From: Streptococcus canis
Lineage (GTDB): Bacteria; Bacillota; Bacilli; Lactobacillales; Streptococcaceae
DNA: 64,000 nucleotides
Direction of reading: 5' to 3'
NCBI RefSeq assembly: GCF_900636575.1
Contig: NZ_LR134293.1
Span: 1,427,501-1,491,500 of the forward strand
Within the stretch, counting starts at the first letter, position 1. Each line of letters begins with the position of its first letter. Below are positions 50,503 through 60,517 of the stretch, piece by piece. The notes below the pieces were generated by a model. That model did not search any database, was not told the DNA's origin, and worked only from the letters and a program-made list of their open reading frames with translations. A program made the position numbers and the translations under genes.

Positions 50503-50862
50503 ATGGAAGAAATCACGATTTATCATAATTCAAACTGTGGTAATTCACGCAATGTTCTTGCAATGATTTGTCATGTAGGCATTAAGCCAACAATTATTGA
50601 GTATTTGCAGACACTATCTAGGCGAGAGACCTTGATTGCTCTCTTACACAAAATGGGAATGACAGCTCGGGAGTTTTTGCGAAGCAATGTTTCTGAATTT
50701 GAGACCCATGGATTAGCCAACCAAGCAGTAGCTGAGCAAGATATTATCACGGTGATGCTGGCGGATTCCATTCTGATTAATCGTCCTATTGTTGTGACTC
50801 GTAAAGGAGTAAGACTTTGTCGTCCTTCTGAGTATTCTTCCTATCCCCCTGCTCCTGCCTAG
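50503..50862 (+). CDS. arsC: ArsC-family (glutaredoxin-type) reductase
   Basis: A 119-residue protein of the ArsC/Spx thioredoxin-fold family. The cysteine motif is HNSNCGNSRN at about residues 7-16, and the C-terminal NRPIVVTRKGVRLCRPSE matches glutaredoxin-type arsenate reductases of the E. coli kind, not Spx. I chose ATG 50503; a TTG two codons earlier is possible. The ribosome site is weak. It lies inside the nucleoside gene run, so the real role could be other than arsenate reduction. Confidence 0.8.
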   Translation: MEEITIYHNSNCGNSRNVLAMICHVGIKPTIIEYLQTLSRRETLIALLHKMGMTAREFLRSNVSEFETHGLANQAVAEQDIITVMLADSILINRPIVVTRKGVRLCRPSEYSSYPPAPA

Positions 50863-50921
50863 TTCTTATCTGAAAGAGGAAGGCGAAATTATGAACCCTA
50901 TCGAGGTAAAAGGAGAAAAAG

Positions 50922-51731
50922 ATGTCATTGATAACGAAAATTAACGAAACAAAAGACTTTTTGGTTGCTAAAGGAATTGAAGCACCAGAATTTGGATTAA
51001 TTCTTGGTTCAGGCCTTGGTGAACTTGCTGAAGAAGTAACCAATGCTATTGTTATTGATTATGCTGATATTCCAAACTGGGGCAAGTCAACTGTTGTTGG
51101 CCATGCTGGAAAATTAGTTTACGGTGATTTAGCTGGTCGGAAAGTGCTTGCTTTACAAGGACGTTTCCATTTTTACGAAGGAAACCCGCTTGAAGTGGTG
51201 ACTTTCCCTGTTCGTGTCATGAAAGCTCTTGGGTGTGAAGGCGTTCTTGTCACAAATGCAGCTGGTGGTATCGGCTATGGGCCAGGTACCTTGATGACAA
51301 TCACAGACCATATCAACATGACTGGAAATAACCCATTGATCGGTGAAAACTTAGATGAGTTTGGTCCACGCTTCCCTGATATGTCTGATGCCTATACTAA
51401 GGTTTACCGTGATAAGGCACATGACGTAGCTGAAAAAATGAACATTAAGCTAGAAGACGGTGTTTATATGGGCTTGACTGGTCCAACTTATGAAACCCCA
51501 GCAGAAATCCGTGCTTTCAAAGTACTAGGAGCAGATGCTGTTGGTATGTCAACTGTGCCAGAAGTTATTGTTGCTGCTCATTCTGGACTTAAAGTACTTG
51601 GTATTTCAGCTATTACAAACTTTGCAGCTGGTTTCCAATCAGAATTGAACCACGAAGAAGTTGTGGAAGTGACCCAACACATCAAAGAAGATTTCAAAGG
51701 GCTTGTTAAGGCTATCTTAGCAGAGTTGTAG
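50922..51731 (+). CDS. punA: Purine nucleoside phosphorylase (inosine/guanosine type)
   Basis: A 269-residue trimeric-type (PNP class I, NP-I) phosphorylase splitting inosine and guanosine to base and ribose-1-phosphate. LILGSGLGELAE (near 27) is the phosphate loop, GRFHFYEG (near 83) is the substrate-binding motif, and TNAAGG and GLTGPTYETPAEIRA follow. Start ATG follows AAAGGAG. It complements the hexameric type DeoD encoded next. Confidence 0.93.
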   Translation: MSLITKINETKDFLVAKGIEAPEFGLILGSGLGELAEEVTNAIVIDYADIPNWGKSTVVGHAGKLVYGDLAGRKVLALQGRFHFYEGNPLEVVTFPVRVMKALGCEGVLVTNAAGGIGYGPGTLMTITDHINMTGNNPLIGENLDEFGPRFPDMSDAYTKVYRDKAHDVAEKMNIKLEDGVYMGLTGPTYETPAEIRAFKVLGADAVGMSTVPEVIVAAHSGLKVLGISAITNFAAGFQSELNHEEVVEVTQHIKEDFKGLVKAILAEL

Positions 51732-52290
51732 AAGGAACAAAATCAACTGGGTTATCATATTATAGGAATGTTATTTTATGTCGTCAGTTTGGCGCAGTTG
51801 ATAATCACATCATAAAGCAATGGTCTTGACTTGGTTTTGCTTAGGAACGGTTTTTATAAGCCAATCTGTTCGCAACAAAAAAACTAAGAAGTAATCACAA
51901 AAAGATGTTAACTGCCCTCTAAATTGCAGTGACATCCCTTCTGATTTATTGACCAGTTAACACGAAAGAAAAGAGAGCGAACGCTGTCTTGGAGCTCAAT
52001 CTCGTTTATTTAAACATTATGCAAAGAATGGACGTCGAATGGTTATCATTGCGTTTAGGCGGCTATTCTATCATTTTTAACTTTTAAACACGAAAGCAAA
52101 GGTAGGAGTTCTATTGATTTTGAACTCAGGCACTAGCTTTTCTTGTTAACATAACCAACGAAAGGAAAGGGTTCGTATTCAGTTTGAATGGAATACGGCC
52201 AGAAATCTTGGAAATGAGTTGTCTTGTGCGTCTGCACACTGTGTCGGATTTCTAAATTCCAATCGCTTTCTGGTCGCCCTTAATATCATT
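51732..52290. other. 559-bp gap between punA and deoD without a gene
   Basis: No ORF with a credible start is seen. The words ACACGAAAG (two copies) and CAACGAAAG recur, and CGTATTC/GAATACG flank a short palindromic segment near 52170-52200. Nothing matches a known riboswitch. It may be a decayed gene or a long leader of deoD. Confidence 0.35.
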
Positions 52291-53004
52291 ATGTCTATCC
52301 ATATTTCCGCCAAACAAGGCGATATTGCTGATAAAATTCTTCTTCCCGGAGACCCATTGCGCGCTAAATTTATCGCCGAAAACTTCCTAGAAGATGCGGT
52401 ATGCTTCAATGAAGTCCGTAACATGTTTGGTTACACTGGGACTTACAAAGGGCACCGAGTTTCTGTTATGGGAACTGGTATGGGAATGCCTTCGATTTCT
52501 ATCTATGCTCGTGAATTAATCGTTGACTACGGTGTCAAAACATTGATTCGTGTCGGTACTGCGGGTGCGATTGACCCAGATGTTCATGTGCGTGAATTGG
52601 TGCTTGCCCAAGCAGCAGCAACCAACTCAAACATTATTCGTAATGACTTCCCAGAATTTGATTTCCCACAAATTGCTGATTTTGGGCTACTTGACAATGC
52701 TTACCATATTGCTAAAGAAATGGGAGTAACCACTCACGTTGGGAATGTTCTTTCTTCTGATGTCTTTTACTCTAACATGCCTGAGCGCAATATGGCTCTT
52801 GGGAAAATGGGAGTCAAAGCCATTGAAATGGAAGCAGCAGCCCTTTACTATTTAGCTGCTCAACACCATGTTAAAGCTCTTGGTATTATGACGATTTCTG
52901 ATAATTTGAACGATCCAACAGAAGACACCACTGCTGAAGAACGTCAAACAACTTTCACTGATATGATGAAGGTTGGTTTGGAAACCTTAATTGCCAATGA
53001 CTAA
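52291..53004 (+). CDS. deoD: Purine nucleoside phosphorylase DeoD-type
   Basis: A 237-residue hexameric-type phosphorylase acting on (deoxy)adenosine and other purine nucleosides. Motifs [11 protein letters not shown] (near 20), [15 protein letters not shown] (near 64) and the catalytic Asp in TISDNLND (near 204) are intact. I chose ATG 52291, since it gives the typical [15 protein letters not shown] start; upstream in-frame codons would add 24 atypical residues. Its stop overlaps the next gene. Confidence 0.94.
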   Translation: MSIHISAKQGDIADKILLPGDPLRAKFIAENFLEDAVCFNEVRNMFGYTGTYKGHRVSVMGTGMGMPSISIYARELIVDYGVKTLIRVGTAGAIDPDVHVRELVLAQAAATNSNIIRNDFPEFDFPQIADFGLLDNAYHIAKEMGVTTHVGNVLSSDVFYSNMPERNMALGKMGVKAIEMEAAALYYLAAQHHVKALGIMTISDNLNDPTEDTTAEERQTTFTDMMKVGLETLIAND

Positions 53005-53773
53005 TAACCAAACAATAGACATCCTTTTGGATGTCTATGCTTATAATCACGCCTTTAGGATTGTAAAAGCCTTGCCGAATATTCCTAAAACTGCCCTCTA
53101 TTTACTAGAGATGTTAAAAGAGCGCAGAGAATTGAACCTTGCCTTTTTGTCGGAACATGCCGCAGAGAATCGGGCTATTGAAGACCAGTACCACTGTTCA
53201 TTATGGCTTAACCAATCGCTTGAAGATGAGCAGATTGCTAATTACATTTTGGATTTAGAAGTTAAGGTAAAAAACGGTGCTATTATTGATTTCGTTCGGT
53301 CAGTATCACCTATTCTTTACCGCCTTTTTCTCAGACTCATAGCGTCAGAAATTCCACAATTTAGGATCTATGTTATCGATTCGAAAAATGATCAATACGA
53401 TATTTGGGATTTTCAAGCTATGCAAGAGGCCAATCATGATGTTTTCAAAGCCTACCTGTCTCACAAGCAGTCTCGCAATGTGACGACCAAAAGTTTGGCA
53501 GACATGTTGACTTTGACCTCCCTACCTCAGGAAATCAAGGACCTGGTTCTTTCGTTGAGAATCTTTGAAAAATCTGTTCGTAATCCTCTGGCTCATCTGA
53601 TTAAGCCTTTTGATGAAGAAGAATTATACCGTACAACCCATTTTTCTTCTCAGACTTTTTTGGAAAATATTATCGCTTTAGCAACTTTTTCCGGCGTTGA
53701 CTACCGACGTGAGCCCTTTTACTTTGACCAGATGAATACCATTATTAAAGCTGAGCTAGGCGATTCAGACTAG
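52997..53773 (+). CDS. Uncharacterised protein with a HEPN-like R-N-x3-H motif
   Basis: A soluble 258-residue protein whose ATG lies inside the deoD 3' end, so it is translationally coupled. Near the C-terminus, [13 protein letters not shown] gives R195-N-x3-H200, the Rx4-6H signature of HEPN ribonucleases, embedded in helical sequence. The segment resembles the HEPN half of Csm6 proteins, but no CARF domain is recognisable at the N-terminus and no type III CRISPR genes are present. Function unknown; a housekeeping role in RNA or nucleotide metabolism is as likely. Confidence 0.6.
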   Translation: MTNNQTIDILLDVYAYNHAFRIVKALPNIPKTALYLLEMLKERRELNLAFLSEHAAENRAIEDQYHCSLWLNQSLEDEQIANYILDLEVKVKNGAIIDFVRSVSPILYRLFLRLIASEIPQFRIYVIDSKNDQYDIWDFQAMQEANHDVFKAYLSHKQSRNVTTKSLADMLTLTSLPQEIKDLVLSLRIFEKSVRNPLAHLIKPFDEEELYRTTHFSSQTFLENIIALATFSGVDYRREPFYFDQMNTIIKAELGDSD

Positions 53774-53793
53774 TTTCTTAGTTGCATTTATCA

Positions 53794-53842
53794 AAAAGAC
53801 ACGATAACTTGACCGAGAATGGTCTTGCTACCGTGTTTTTTT
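53794..53842 (+). terminator. Terminator of the deoD unit
   Basis: An imperfect stem (AAGACACGATAACTTGACC against GGTCTTGCTACCGTGTT) is followed by a run of seven T. Confidence 0.7.
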
Positions 53843-53864
53843 CGTATGACGATTGAAAAAGAAA

Positions 53865-54770
53865 TTAATCAAAGGTTACTTCTTCGAGAAGGTATTCGAT
53901 AAAACGTTCCCCCATTTTGGACAAGTTGGCTTTTTCATGCTTGATAAAAACAATATCAATTTCGTCAGGAACATCTAGCGGGATAGCCACAATCTGGTCA
54001 CCATTTAGATTACTATTTAGAATACCACTGGCAACGGTATAGCCGTCTAAACCAATCATTAAATTAAAGAGGGTGGCACGGTCACTGACCACAATTGATT
54101 TACTGTGGGGCATCTGAGACATCATCTCTTCTGAAAAGTAAAAAGAGTTGTGAATCCCTTGGTCATAACTCAGGTAAGGAAAATCTATCAAGTCGTCCAT
54201 GACTAATAGTTTTTTAGATGCCAGAGGATTTGATTTGCTGACAAAAATATGGGGATGGGCCTTAAATAAAGGCGTCACCGTCAAATGATTGTCATCAAAT
54301 AGTTTCGTCAAAACATCTCGGTTGTAGTCGTTAATAAAGAGAACACCAATTTCAGAACGAAAGTTTTTGACATCATCAATGATTTCCCAAGTTCTTGTCT
54401 CACGCAAAAAGAGTTCGTACTGGGTCATGTCGGTCTGCTTGAGGAGTGAGACAAAGGCATTCACCACAAAAGCGTAGTGTTGTGAGGAGACACTAAAGAG
54501 TTCGCGACTTGTATTTTGATTTTTATAGCGGTCTTCTAACAGCGATGTTTGCTCGATGATTTGACGGGCATAAGATAAAAATTCCACCCCGTCTTTAGTC
54601 AGGGTAATCCCTTTAGGGTTACGGATAAAAATGGTGATTCCCATTTCGCTTTCCAAGTCTTTAACAGCATTAGATAGACTTGGCTGTGTGATGAATAACT
54701 GCTTAGCGGCTTCATTCATGGAGCCACATTCGACAATTTTAATAATATAATGTAATTGTTGAATTCTCAT
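53865..54770 (-). CDS. cpsY: LysR-family regulator, CpsY/MtaR type
   Basis: A 301-residue LysR-type regulator. The N-terminal winged HTH (MNEAAKQLFITQPSLSNAVKDLESEMG, about 18-42) is followed by a PBP-like effector domain. Sequence and context fit CpsY of S. pyogenes/S. iniae and MtaR of S. agalactiae, tied to methionine uptake and surface changes. It is divergently placed from the next gene. The target genes are not evident here. Confidence 0.82.
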   Translation of the reverse strand: MRIQQLHYIIKIVECGSMNEAAKQLFITQPSLSNAVKDLESEMGITIFIRNPKGITLTKDGVEFLSYARQIIEQTSLLEDRYKNQNTSRELFSVSSQHYAFVVNAFVSLLKQTDMTQYELFLRETRTWEIIDDVKNFRSEIGVLFINDYNRDVLTKLFDDNHLTVTPLFKAHPHIFVSKSNPLASKKLLVMDDLIDFPYLSYDQGIHNSFYFSEEMMSQMPHSKSIVVSDRATLFNLMIGLDGYTVASGILNSNLNGDQIVAIPLDVPDEIDIVFIKHEKANLSKMGERFIEYLLEEVTFD

Positions 54771-54995
54771 AAGTACAGTCTATCCCAAAAAAAATAAAGA
54801 CGCAAGCACAAAAGTCTTAGAAAATAGAAGGCTTTAGAGAAGGCTGTTGTTAAGGGAAAATGCAACAAAGAGGTCGCAAAACCGATTGTTAATTTTAAGT
54901 AATAGATCCATCAATTCGTTGCCCTTTTATTTGTCTTGTGTTATATTAATAGTATTAACAAGTGTGCTTTTTTCTAATCAAAGGGTGGTGGTCGT

Positions 54996-55544
54996 GTGAA
55001 TGTTACTGAACAAAATAGTCATCAAATCTTGATCCAAAAGTTATTGGTCAGTATCCACTATTTGACTCTTTTTCGTGATGAACTGAAGCTCGTAGAACGA
55101 ACTCCTTCCATACTTGGAGGAGAATTTCCAGCTTATTTAGTACAGTCTGAGTTGGGAGACATTGTTGCGGCCATTGATACCTTGGATACGCAGCAACGCT
55201 TGATTGAGTCCACTTTTTGGTATGAAGAATCAGCCTTTAAGTTGATGAACAAAACTTTGGATATTGTCGATAATTGGATTAAAGGAGTGGATCATCTGAT
55301 AGATTTATGCCAATCCAAAGAAGTCTTTCAGGCCATTATTGGTGATAAACGGATTCGTGTTTTTGGTGTCTTGATTGATGTCTTTTCTTCTTTAAAGATT
55401 ATTGCCATGTCTCTTAAGGAAATTCCTATTTCAGAAGTTCTTTATGACCACATTAAACTGGTCAATCTTGAGGAAGAAGCCTTTATGAAACATTACCAAA
55501 GTCCAAAAGCAGCAGCGGCTGAGCTCAATCAACCGACTGACTAG
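54996..55544 (+). CDS. Conserved hypothetical protein
   Basis: A soluble, mostly helical protein of 182 residues starting at GTG after AAAGGGTGG. It has an acidic character, no catalytic motif, no membrane segment and no signal. It lies divergently from cpsY with a 225-bp spacer and ahead of the pyrF leader. Not recognised. Confidence 0.6.
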   Translation: MNVTEQNSHQILIQKLLVSIHYLTLFRDELKLVERTPSILGGEFPAYLVQSELGDIVAAIDTLDTQQRLIESTFWYEESAFKLMNKTLDIVDNWIKGVDHLIDLCQSKEVFQAIIGDKRIRVFGVLIDVFSSLKIIAMSLKEIPISEVLYDHIKLVNLEEEAFMKHYQSPKAAAAELNQPTD

Positions 55545-55560
55545 GGATTAGTGGCATTAG

Positions 55561-55713
55561 TTGACTTCTATTCAGAAAAAAGATACAATGTTAGCATTAA
55601 ATGAAAACCTTTAAGTGACGTCCAGAGAGGCGAACAAGGGACACAGGATAAAAAGAGGGGATTTTTCCCTCTTGGTTTAGTGTAGCCTCGCTTCTTTGGA
55701 AGTGAGGTTTTTT
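55561..55713 (+). promoter_or_regulatory. pyrF-pyrE promoter and PyrR-type attenuator
   Basis: TTGACT (55561-55566), 17 bp and TACAAT (55584-55589) form the promoter. The transcript then contains GACGTCCAGAGAGGCG (55617-55632), matching the PyrR-binding loop consensus (UCCAGAGAGGC), and ends in the hairpin CCTCGCTTC-TTTG-GAAGTGAGG plus TTTTTT (55686-55713). The GAGAGGCG segment can compete with the terminator arm CCTCGC. UMP-bound PyrR is expected to favour termination. Confidence 0.85.
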
Positions 55714-55751
55714 GCTTGCTCTACTGACAGCATTTGTAGAAAGGAAAGATT

Positions 55752-56444
55752 ATGCCAGGAGAACGTCCTATTATTGCTTTAGATTTCCCGTCATTTGATG
55801 AGGTGAAATTATTTCTTTCGCTTTTCCCAGCAGAAGAAAAACTCTATGTTAAAGTCGGTATGGAATTGTATTATGCCCAAGGGCCAGACATTGTTCGTTA
55901 CATCAAAGGTTTGGGACATCATGTCTTCTTGGATTTAAAGTTGCATGACATTCCAAATACTGTCTATGCCGCTATGAGAGTACTCAAACAATTAGATATT
56001 GACATGACAACTGTTCAAGCTGCAGGTGGAGTTGAGATGCTTCGAGCTGCTCGAGAAGGGCTAGGTCAAGGACCAACCTTAATTGCGGTGACGCAGTTAA
56101 CGTCAACTAGTGAACAACAAATGCGAGAAGATCAAAATATTCAATCTAGCCTTTTAGCATCTGTGTTGCATTATGCTCGAGGGGCAGCAAAAGCGCAACT
56201 AGATGGAGTAGTTTGTTCGGCACAGGAAGTAGAAGCTATTAAGGCTGTAACGCCTCCGGGATTTGTTTGTTTGAGCCCGGGTATTCGCCCCAAAGGCAGT
56301 GCAGTAGGAGATCAAAAACGAGTCATGACTCCAGCCCAAGCAAGGACTATCGGAAGTGATTATATTGTGGTGGGGCGTCCTATTACACAGGCGGAAGATC
56401 CAGTAGCTGCCTACCATATGATAAAAGCTGAATGGGCAGGTTAA
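55752..56444 (+). CDS. pyrF: Orotidine 5'-phosphate decarboxylase
   Basis: A 230-residue TIM-barrel enzyme giving UMP in the last step of de novo pyrimidine synthesis. The active-site motif [13 protein letters not shown] (near 60) with the Asp-Lys-Asp array and the phosphate-binding [17 protein letters not shown] (near 175) are present. RBS GAAAGGAAAG. It is followed by pyrE after 59 bp and controlled by the attenuator upstream. Confidence 0.95.
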   Translation: MPGERPIIALDFPSFDEVKLFLSLFPAEEKLYVKVGMELYYAQGPDIVRYIKGLGHHVFLDLKLHDIPNTVYAAMRVLKQLDIDMTTVQAAGGVEMLRAAREGLGQGPTLIAVTQLTSTSEQQMREDQNIQSSLLASVLHYARGAAKAQLDGVVCSAQEVEAIKAVTPPGFVCLSPGIRPKGSAVGDQKRVMTPAQARTIGSDYIVVGRPITQAEDPVAAYHMIKAEWAG

Positions 56445-56503
56445 TCCATTTCGTGTCTACCAGAGCAATCAACCAGCATAAAAAAGAATTAGGAGATTTC
56501 AAC

Positions 56504-57133
56504 ATGACATTAGCAAGCCAAATTGCAACTCAATTACTTGATATTAAAGCTGTTTATTTAAAGCCTGAAGACCCGTTTACTTGGGCCTCTGGAATCAAAT
56601 CCCCGATTTACACTGATAATCGCATTACTTTATCTTATCCTGAAACCCGTAATCTCATTGAAAATGGGTTTGTGGAAACTATCAAGGCAACTTTCCCAGA
56701 AGTTGAGGTCATCGCTGGTACAGCCACAGCAGGAATCCCCCATGGCGCCATTATTGCTGATAAGATGTCGCTTCCTTTTGCTTATATCCGCAGCAAACCT
56801 AAAGATCATGGCGCTGGAAACCAGATTGAAGGTCGAGTTTTAAAAGGCCAGAAAATGGTTCTTATTGAAGATTTAATTTCAACAGGTGGGTCGGTACTGG
56901 CAGCCGCCGCTGCCGCTAGACGTGAGGGAGCTGATGTTTTGGGAGTGGTTGCCATTTTTACCTACGAATTGGCTAAGGCTGCTAAGAATTTTGAAGAAGC
57001 AGGTGTGAGGTTGGTCACCTTGTCAAGCTACAGCGAATTAATCAAAGTAGCTAAGGAGCAAGGCTATATCACTGCTGATGGCTTACAGCTACTTCAAAAA
57101 TTCAAAGAAGATCAGAAGAATTGGCAAGGGTAA
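56504..57133 (+). CDS. pyrE: Orotate phosphoribosyltransferase
   Basis: A 209-residue PRTase converting orotate and PRPP to OMP. The PRPP motif [14 protein letters not shown] (near 117) and the flexible-loop region [15 protein letters not shown] (near 95) are typical. I chose ATG 56504 with AGGAGATTTC upstream; in-frame codons further up lie in the pyrF 3' end and give a non-family N-terminus. Confidence 0.95.
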   Translation: MTLASQIATQLLDIKAVYLKPEDPFTWASGIKSPIYTDNRITLSYPETRNLIENGFVETIKATFPEVEVIAGTATAGIPHGAIIADKMSLPFAYIRSKPKDHGAGNQIEGRVLKGQKMVLIEDLISTGGSVLAAAAAARREGADVLGVVAIFTYELAKAAKNFEEAGVRLVTLSSYSELIKVAKEQGYITADGLQLLQKFKEDQKNWQG

Positions 57134-57175
57134 ACTATCGTTAAGCCCTTTGATTTACGGAAAAAGGAATGCATT

Positions 57176-57916
57176 ATGTCTTACAAAGCTTTACTGGAAG
57201 CAGGAGAGCCTGTTTATCAGAAAACAGAACGCTTTAACCATTATAAAAATCCCATCACTTCAGAGCGTTATTTTTCAAATTACCTTAGTTACTATCGTAT
57301 GCCCACTGTGGCAGACTTAAAAGAAGATTTAGCTTATTTGTCTACGGAACAGGCCGATTATGACAGTGACTATGCTTTTGTCTTTTTTGCAGAAAATCAG
57401 GAACTGACGTCTGAACTGCAAGTGTTTTTAGAAGCAAAAGGGTTTGCCTTTGAAAAACATCTCATCTTTACCAGTACCCGTGATCATTTAAACCTAACTT
57501 GGCGACATACTGAGCCGATAAGAATTGAGCCGCTCTCAAAAGAAACCTTCTCGGCTTATCTAGCTTATAAATATGAAAGATACCTTGATTATGGTCAAAC
57601 CTATGCCAATCAAATGCAAGCCTATAATGAAAACCACTTACTGACGGAAGGCTCTGCTATTTACCTTGCCCTTGACCAAGATAATATTGTTGGAGACATC
57701 ACGGCTTGGGAATGTGGTGATTACATTGAAATGGATGACTTTTATGTGAGGGAAACCTATCGGGGGTGTGGCATTGGAACCAATCTGCAGTACCGAGCCA
57801 GTCAAGACTATCAAAAGGTTATCTTGATTTCAGAAGAAGAGAATCGTGCCATGTATGAGCATCAAGGTTACCAAGAGGTGGCCTACTATTGGACGGCTTT
57901 AAGATCACCTCGATAA
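57176..57916 (+). CDS. GNAT-family N-acetyltransferase
   Basis: A 246-residue protein with a C-terminal GNAT domain. The acetyl-CoA loop is VRETYRGCGIGTNLQYRA (near 195), preceded by the strand EMDDFYV and followed by the segment AMYEHQGYQEVAYYW. The N-terminal 110 residues are of unknown type. RBS AAAAAGGAATGC. It lies 42 bp after pyrE and is likely co-transcribed. Acceptor substrate unknown. Confidence 0.8.
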   Translation: MSYKALLEAGEPVYQKTERFNHYKNPITSERYFSNYLSYYRMPTVADLKEDLAYLSTEQADYDSDYAFVFFAENQELTSELQVFLEAKGFAFEKHLIFTSTRDHLNLTWRHTEPIRIEPLSKETFSAYLAYKYERYLDYGQTYANQMQAYNENHLLTEGSAIYLALDQDNIVGDITAWECGDYIEMDDFYVRETYRGCGIGTNLQYRASQDYQKVILISEEENRAMYEHQGYQEVAYYWTALRSPR

Positions 57917-57927
57917 GTATCATCATC

Positions 57928-57954
57928 AAGGACTGCCTTAGGGTAGTCTTTTTT
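57928..57954 (+). terminator. Terminator of the pyrF-pyrE-GNAT unit
   Basis: AAGGACTGCC and GGTAGTCTTTTTT form a short stem (with G-U pairs) and T-run. Confidence 0.65.
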
Positions 57955-58053
57955 GGTTGCTGGTTATTATTCTTTTAATGGTGGTTTGATGAGATTTGTG
58001 TTTTAATAAAAAAGGATGTTTTAAAAAGACAATGTCAGAAAGGAAGAGTCATC

Positions 58054-59511
58054 ATGACTTATCAAGATGCAACAGCTATGGCTACGGCAGTTCAAGCCGG
58101 ACAAATCACTCCAGTAGAATTGGTCGGTCAGGCCATTCAAAAAGCAAAAAAGTTAAATCCTACCTTAAATGCCATTACCTCAGAACGCTTTGAAGCAGCC
58201 CTAGAAGAAGCCCGGCAAAGGGATTTTTCAGGTAAACCTTTTGCAGGAGTTCCCATTTTTTTGAAGGATTTAGGTCAAGAGCTAAAGGGAGACTTATCAA
58301 CATCAGGTTCCAAGCTATTCAAGGACTATCATGCAACTAAAACCGATTTATTTGTGCAAAGGTTAGAAGCCTTAGGCTTTATTATTTTGGGTCGAACCAA
58401 TACGCCTGAATTTGGCTTTAAAAATATTAGTGATAGTCGTCTCTATGGTCCGGTTTCTTTACCTCAAGATAACTCGCGAAATGCTGGTGGTTCATCAGGT
58501 GGGGCAGCAGCCGTGGTATCATCTGGGATTAGTCCATTAGCACCTGCTAGTGATGGGGGCGGCTCTATTCGGATTCCAGCCTCTTTCAATGGCTTAATTG
58601 GCTTGAAACCTAGCCGTGGACGCATGCCTGTTGGGCCTGGTTCTTATAGAGGCTGGCAAGGAGCCTCAGTTCATTTTGCTTTGACCAAATCAGTTAGAGA
58701 CACCAAGAATTTGCTTTACCATTTACAGGTAGAACAATTGGAAAGTCCATTTCCTCTTGCCAGATTATCAAAAGATAGTATTTATCGACCGCTCGAGCGT
58801 CCCTTGAGAATTGCTTTTTACCAACGGTTAATTGATGGTAGTCCAGTATCTTTAGATACCGCAGAAGCTTTAAGACAAGCTGTAACTTGGCTAACAGAGC
58901 AGGGACATCATCTGGTTGAATTGCAAGAGTTTCCTATAAACATGACAGAAGCGATTCGTCATTATTACACCATGAATAGTGTTGAAACAGCTGCTATGTT
59001 TGCTAGTATTGAAACCACTTTTGGGCGCCCAATGACCAAGGACGATATGGAAACCATGACTTGGGCTATTTACCAATCAGGTAAAGACATTCCTGCTTGG
59101 CGTTACTCACAGGTCCTTCAAAAATGGGATGCTTATAGTGCAACCATGGCTAGCTTTCATGAGACCTATGATTTATTGTTGACCTTCACAACCAATACAC
59201 CAGCCCCTAAACACGGGGAACTTGTCCCAGATTCTCACCTTATGGCGAAACTGGCTCAGGCTGAAGCTTTCAATAGCAAAGAGCAATTAGATTTGGTAGA
59301 AGCGATGTTTGACAAGAGTTTGGCCATTAATCCCTACACAGCCCTGCCTAATCTAACTGGCCAGCCAGCTATCAGTCTACCGACTTATGAAACGAAAGAA
59401 GGCCTACCAATGGGCATTCAACTGATTGCTGCTAAAGGCAGAGAAGACCTATTATTAGGAATTGCAGAGCAGTTTGAAGTAGCAGGCTTATTGAATATTC
59501 CTCAACAGTAA
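58054..59511 (+). CDS. Amidase, amidase-signature family
   Basis: A 485-residue soluble amidase. The Ser-cisSer-Lys triad is seen: Lys in GVPIFLKDLG (near 72), the GGSSGGAAAVVSSG motif (near 148) and the catalytic Ser in ASDGGGSIRIPAS (near 172). It differs from GatA, as no gatB/gatC neighbours are present. RBS AAAGGAAGA. It is single, ahead of an amino acid importer. Substrate unknown. Confidence 0.87.
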   Translation: MTYQDATAMATAVQAGQITPVELVGQAIQKAKKLNPTLNAITSERFEAALEEARQRDFSGKPFAGVPIFLKDLGQELKGDLSTSGSKLFKDYHATKTDLFVQRLEALGFIILGRTNTPEFGFKNISDSRLYGPVSLPQDNSRNAGGSSGGAAAVVSSGISPLAPASDGGGSIRIPASFNGLIGLKPSRGRMPVGPGSYRGWQGASVHFALTKSVRDTKNLLYHLQVEQLESPFPLARLSKDSIYRPLERPLRIAFYQRLIDGSPVSLDTAEALRQAVTWLTEQGHHLVELQEFPINMTEAIRHYYTMNSVETAAMFASIETTFGRPMTKDDMETMTWAIYQSGKDIPAWRYSQVLQKWDAYSATMASFHETYDLLLTFTTNTPAPKHGELVPDSHLMAKLAQAEAFNSKEQLDLVEAMFDKSLAINPYTALPNLTGQPAISLPTYETKEGLPMGIQLIAAKGREDLLLGIAEQFEVAGLLNIPQQ

Positions 59512-59625
59512 TCTTATAAAACAGTTTATCTATTATAGATTAATTTTTTGACGGTTGTGAGCGTTAACAAGGAAAGACAAATAGTTTGAGTGTTATACTG
59601 TTTTTATCTTAACAAAGGAGTCACC

Positions 59626-60489
59626 ATGAAAAAACCAGTTACCGTACTTTCTATCGGACTTGCCAGTCTTTTATTGACAGCATGTGCTTCACATAAATCA
59701 CAAGAGTCAACCTGGGATAAGATCAAGGACAAAGGCGTGCTCAAAGTAGCTACTCCAGGAACTTACCAACCTACCTCTTTTTATAATGATGATAATGAAC
59801 TAGTGGGTTATGAAGTAGATATGGTCAAAGAAATTGGTAAACGTCTTGATATTAAAGTCAAGTTTGTCGAAACAGGATTTGACCAAGCCTTTACCTCAGT
59901 TGACAGTGGTCGAGTGGATATTTCCCTCAATAATTTTGACATTACCCCAAAACGTCAGAAAAAATACAATATGTCCACACCTTATAAATATGGTGTAGGA
60001 GGCATGATTGTACGCGCTGATGGCAGTTCAAACATGTCTAAAAAAGACCTTAGTGACTGGAAAGGTAAGAAAGCAGCAGGTGCCTCCGGAACAGAATACA
60101 TGAAAGTGGCGCAAAAGCAGGGAGCCGAGCTCGTAACCTATGATAATGTCACAGGAGACGTTTACCTCAACGATGTGGCCAATGGTCGAACAGATTTCAT
60201 TCCAAATGACTACCCAGCCCAGAAATTATTTGTAGATTATATGCTCTCTCAAAATCCAAACTTGAATGTCAAAATGAGCGATGTTCAGTACAACCCAACC
60301 GAACAAGGGATTGTCATGAGTAAAAAAGACGATAGTCTTAAGAAAAAAATCGATGCTGTTATTAAGGACATGAAAAAAGATGGTAGCTTGAAAAAAATCT
60401 CTGAAACCTATTATGCAGGTCAGGATTTGACCAAACCTTTTGGTAAAGATAAGAAAATTCCCGTCATTGATACTAGAGATGTTAACTAA
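59626..60489 (+). CDS. Polar amino acid ABC transporter substrate-binding lipoprotein
   Basis: A 287-residue lipoprotein with the lipobox LLLTAC (lipidated Cys near 23), followed by an SBP_bac_3 domain. KVATPGTYQPTSFYNDDNELVGYEVDMVKEIGKRL is the family signature. I chose ATG 59626 because AAAGGAG lies 8 bp upstream and the signal peptide starts there. It is followed by the permease after 28 bp. The amino acid specificity cannot be read. Confidence 0.9.
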   Translation: MKKPVTVLSIGLASLLLTACASHKSQESTWDKIKDKGVLKVATPGTYQPTSFYNDDNELVGYEVDMVKEIGKRLDIKVKFVETGFDQAFTSVDSGRVDISLNNFDITPKRQKKYNMSTPYKYGVGGMIVRADGSSNMSKKDLSDWKGKKAAGASGTEYMKVAQKQGAELVTYDNVTGDVYLNDVANGRTDFIPNDYPAQKLFVDYMLSQNPNLNVKMSDVQYNPTEQGIVMSKKDDSLKKKIDAVIKDMKKDGSLKKISETYYAGQDLTKPFGKDKKIPVIDTRDVN

Positions 60490-60517
60490 TGCTTGCTGTT
60501 AAAGGAGGCCTAACCAC

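Noticed and set aside
52179-52424. Minus-strand frame over the deoD start
   Set aside because: No ribosome site, and it is antisense to the conserved DeoD N-terminus.
59512-59625. T-box or other riboswitch before the amino acid importer
   Set aside because: The 114-bp region is too short and shows neither a T-box sequence nor competing hairpins.
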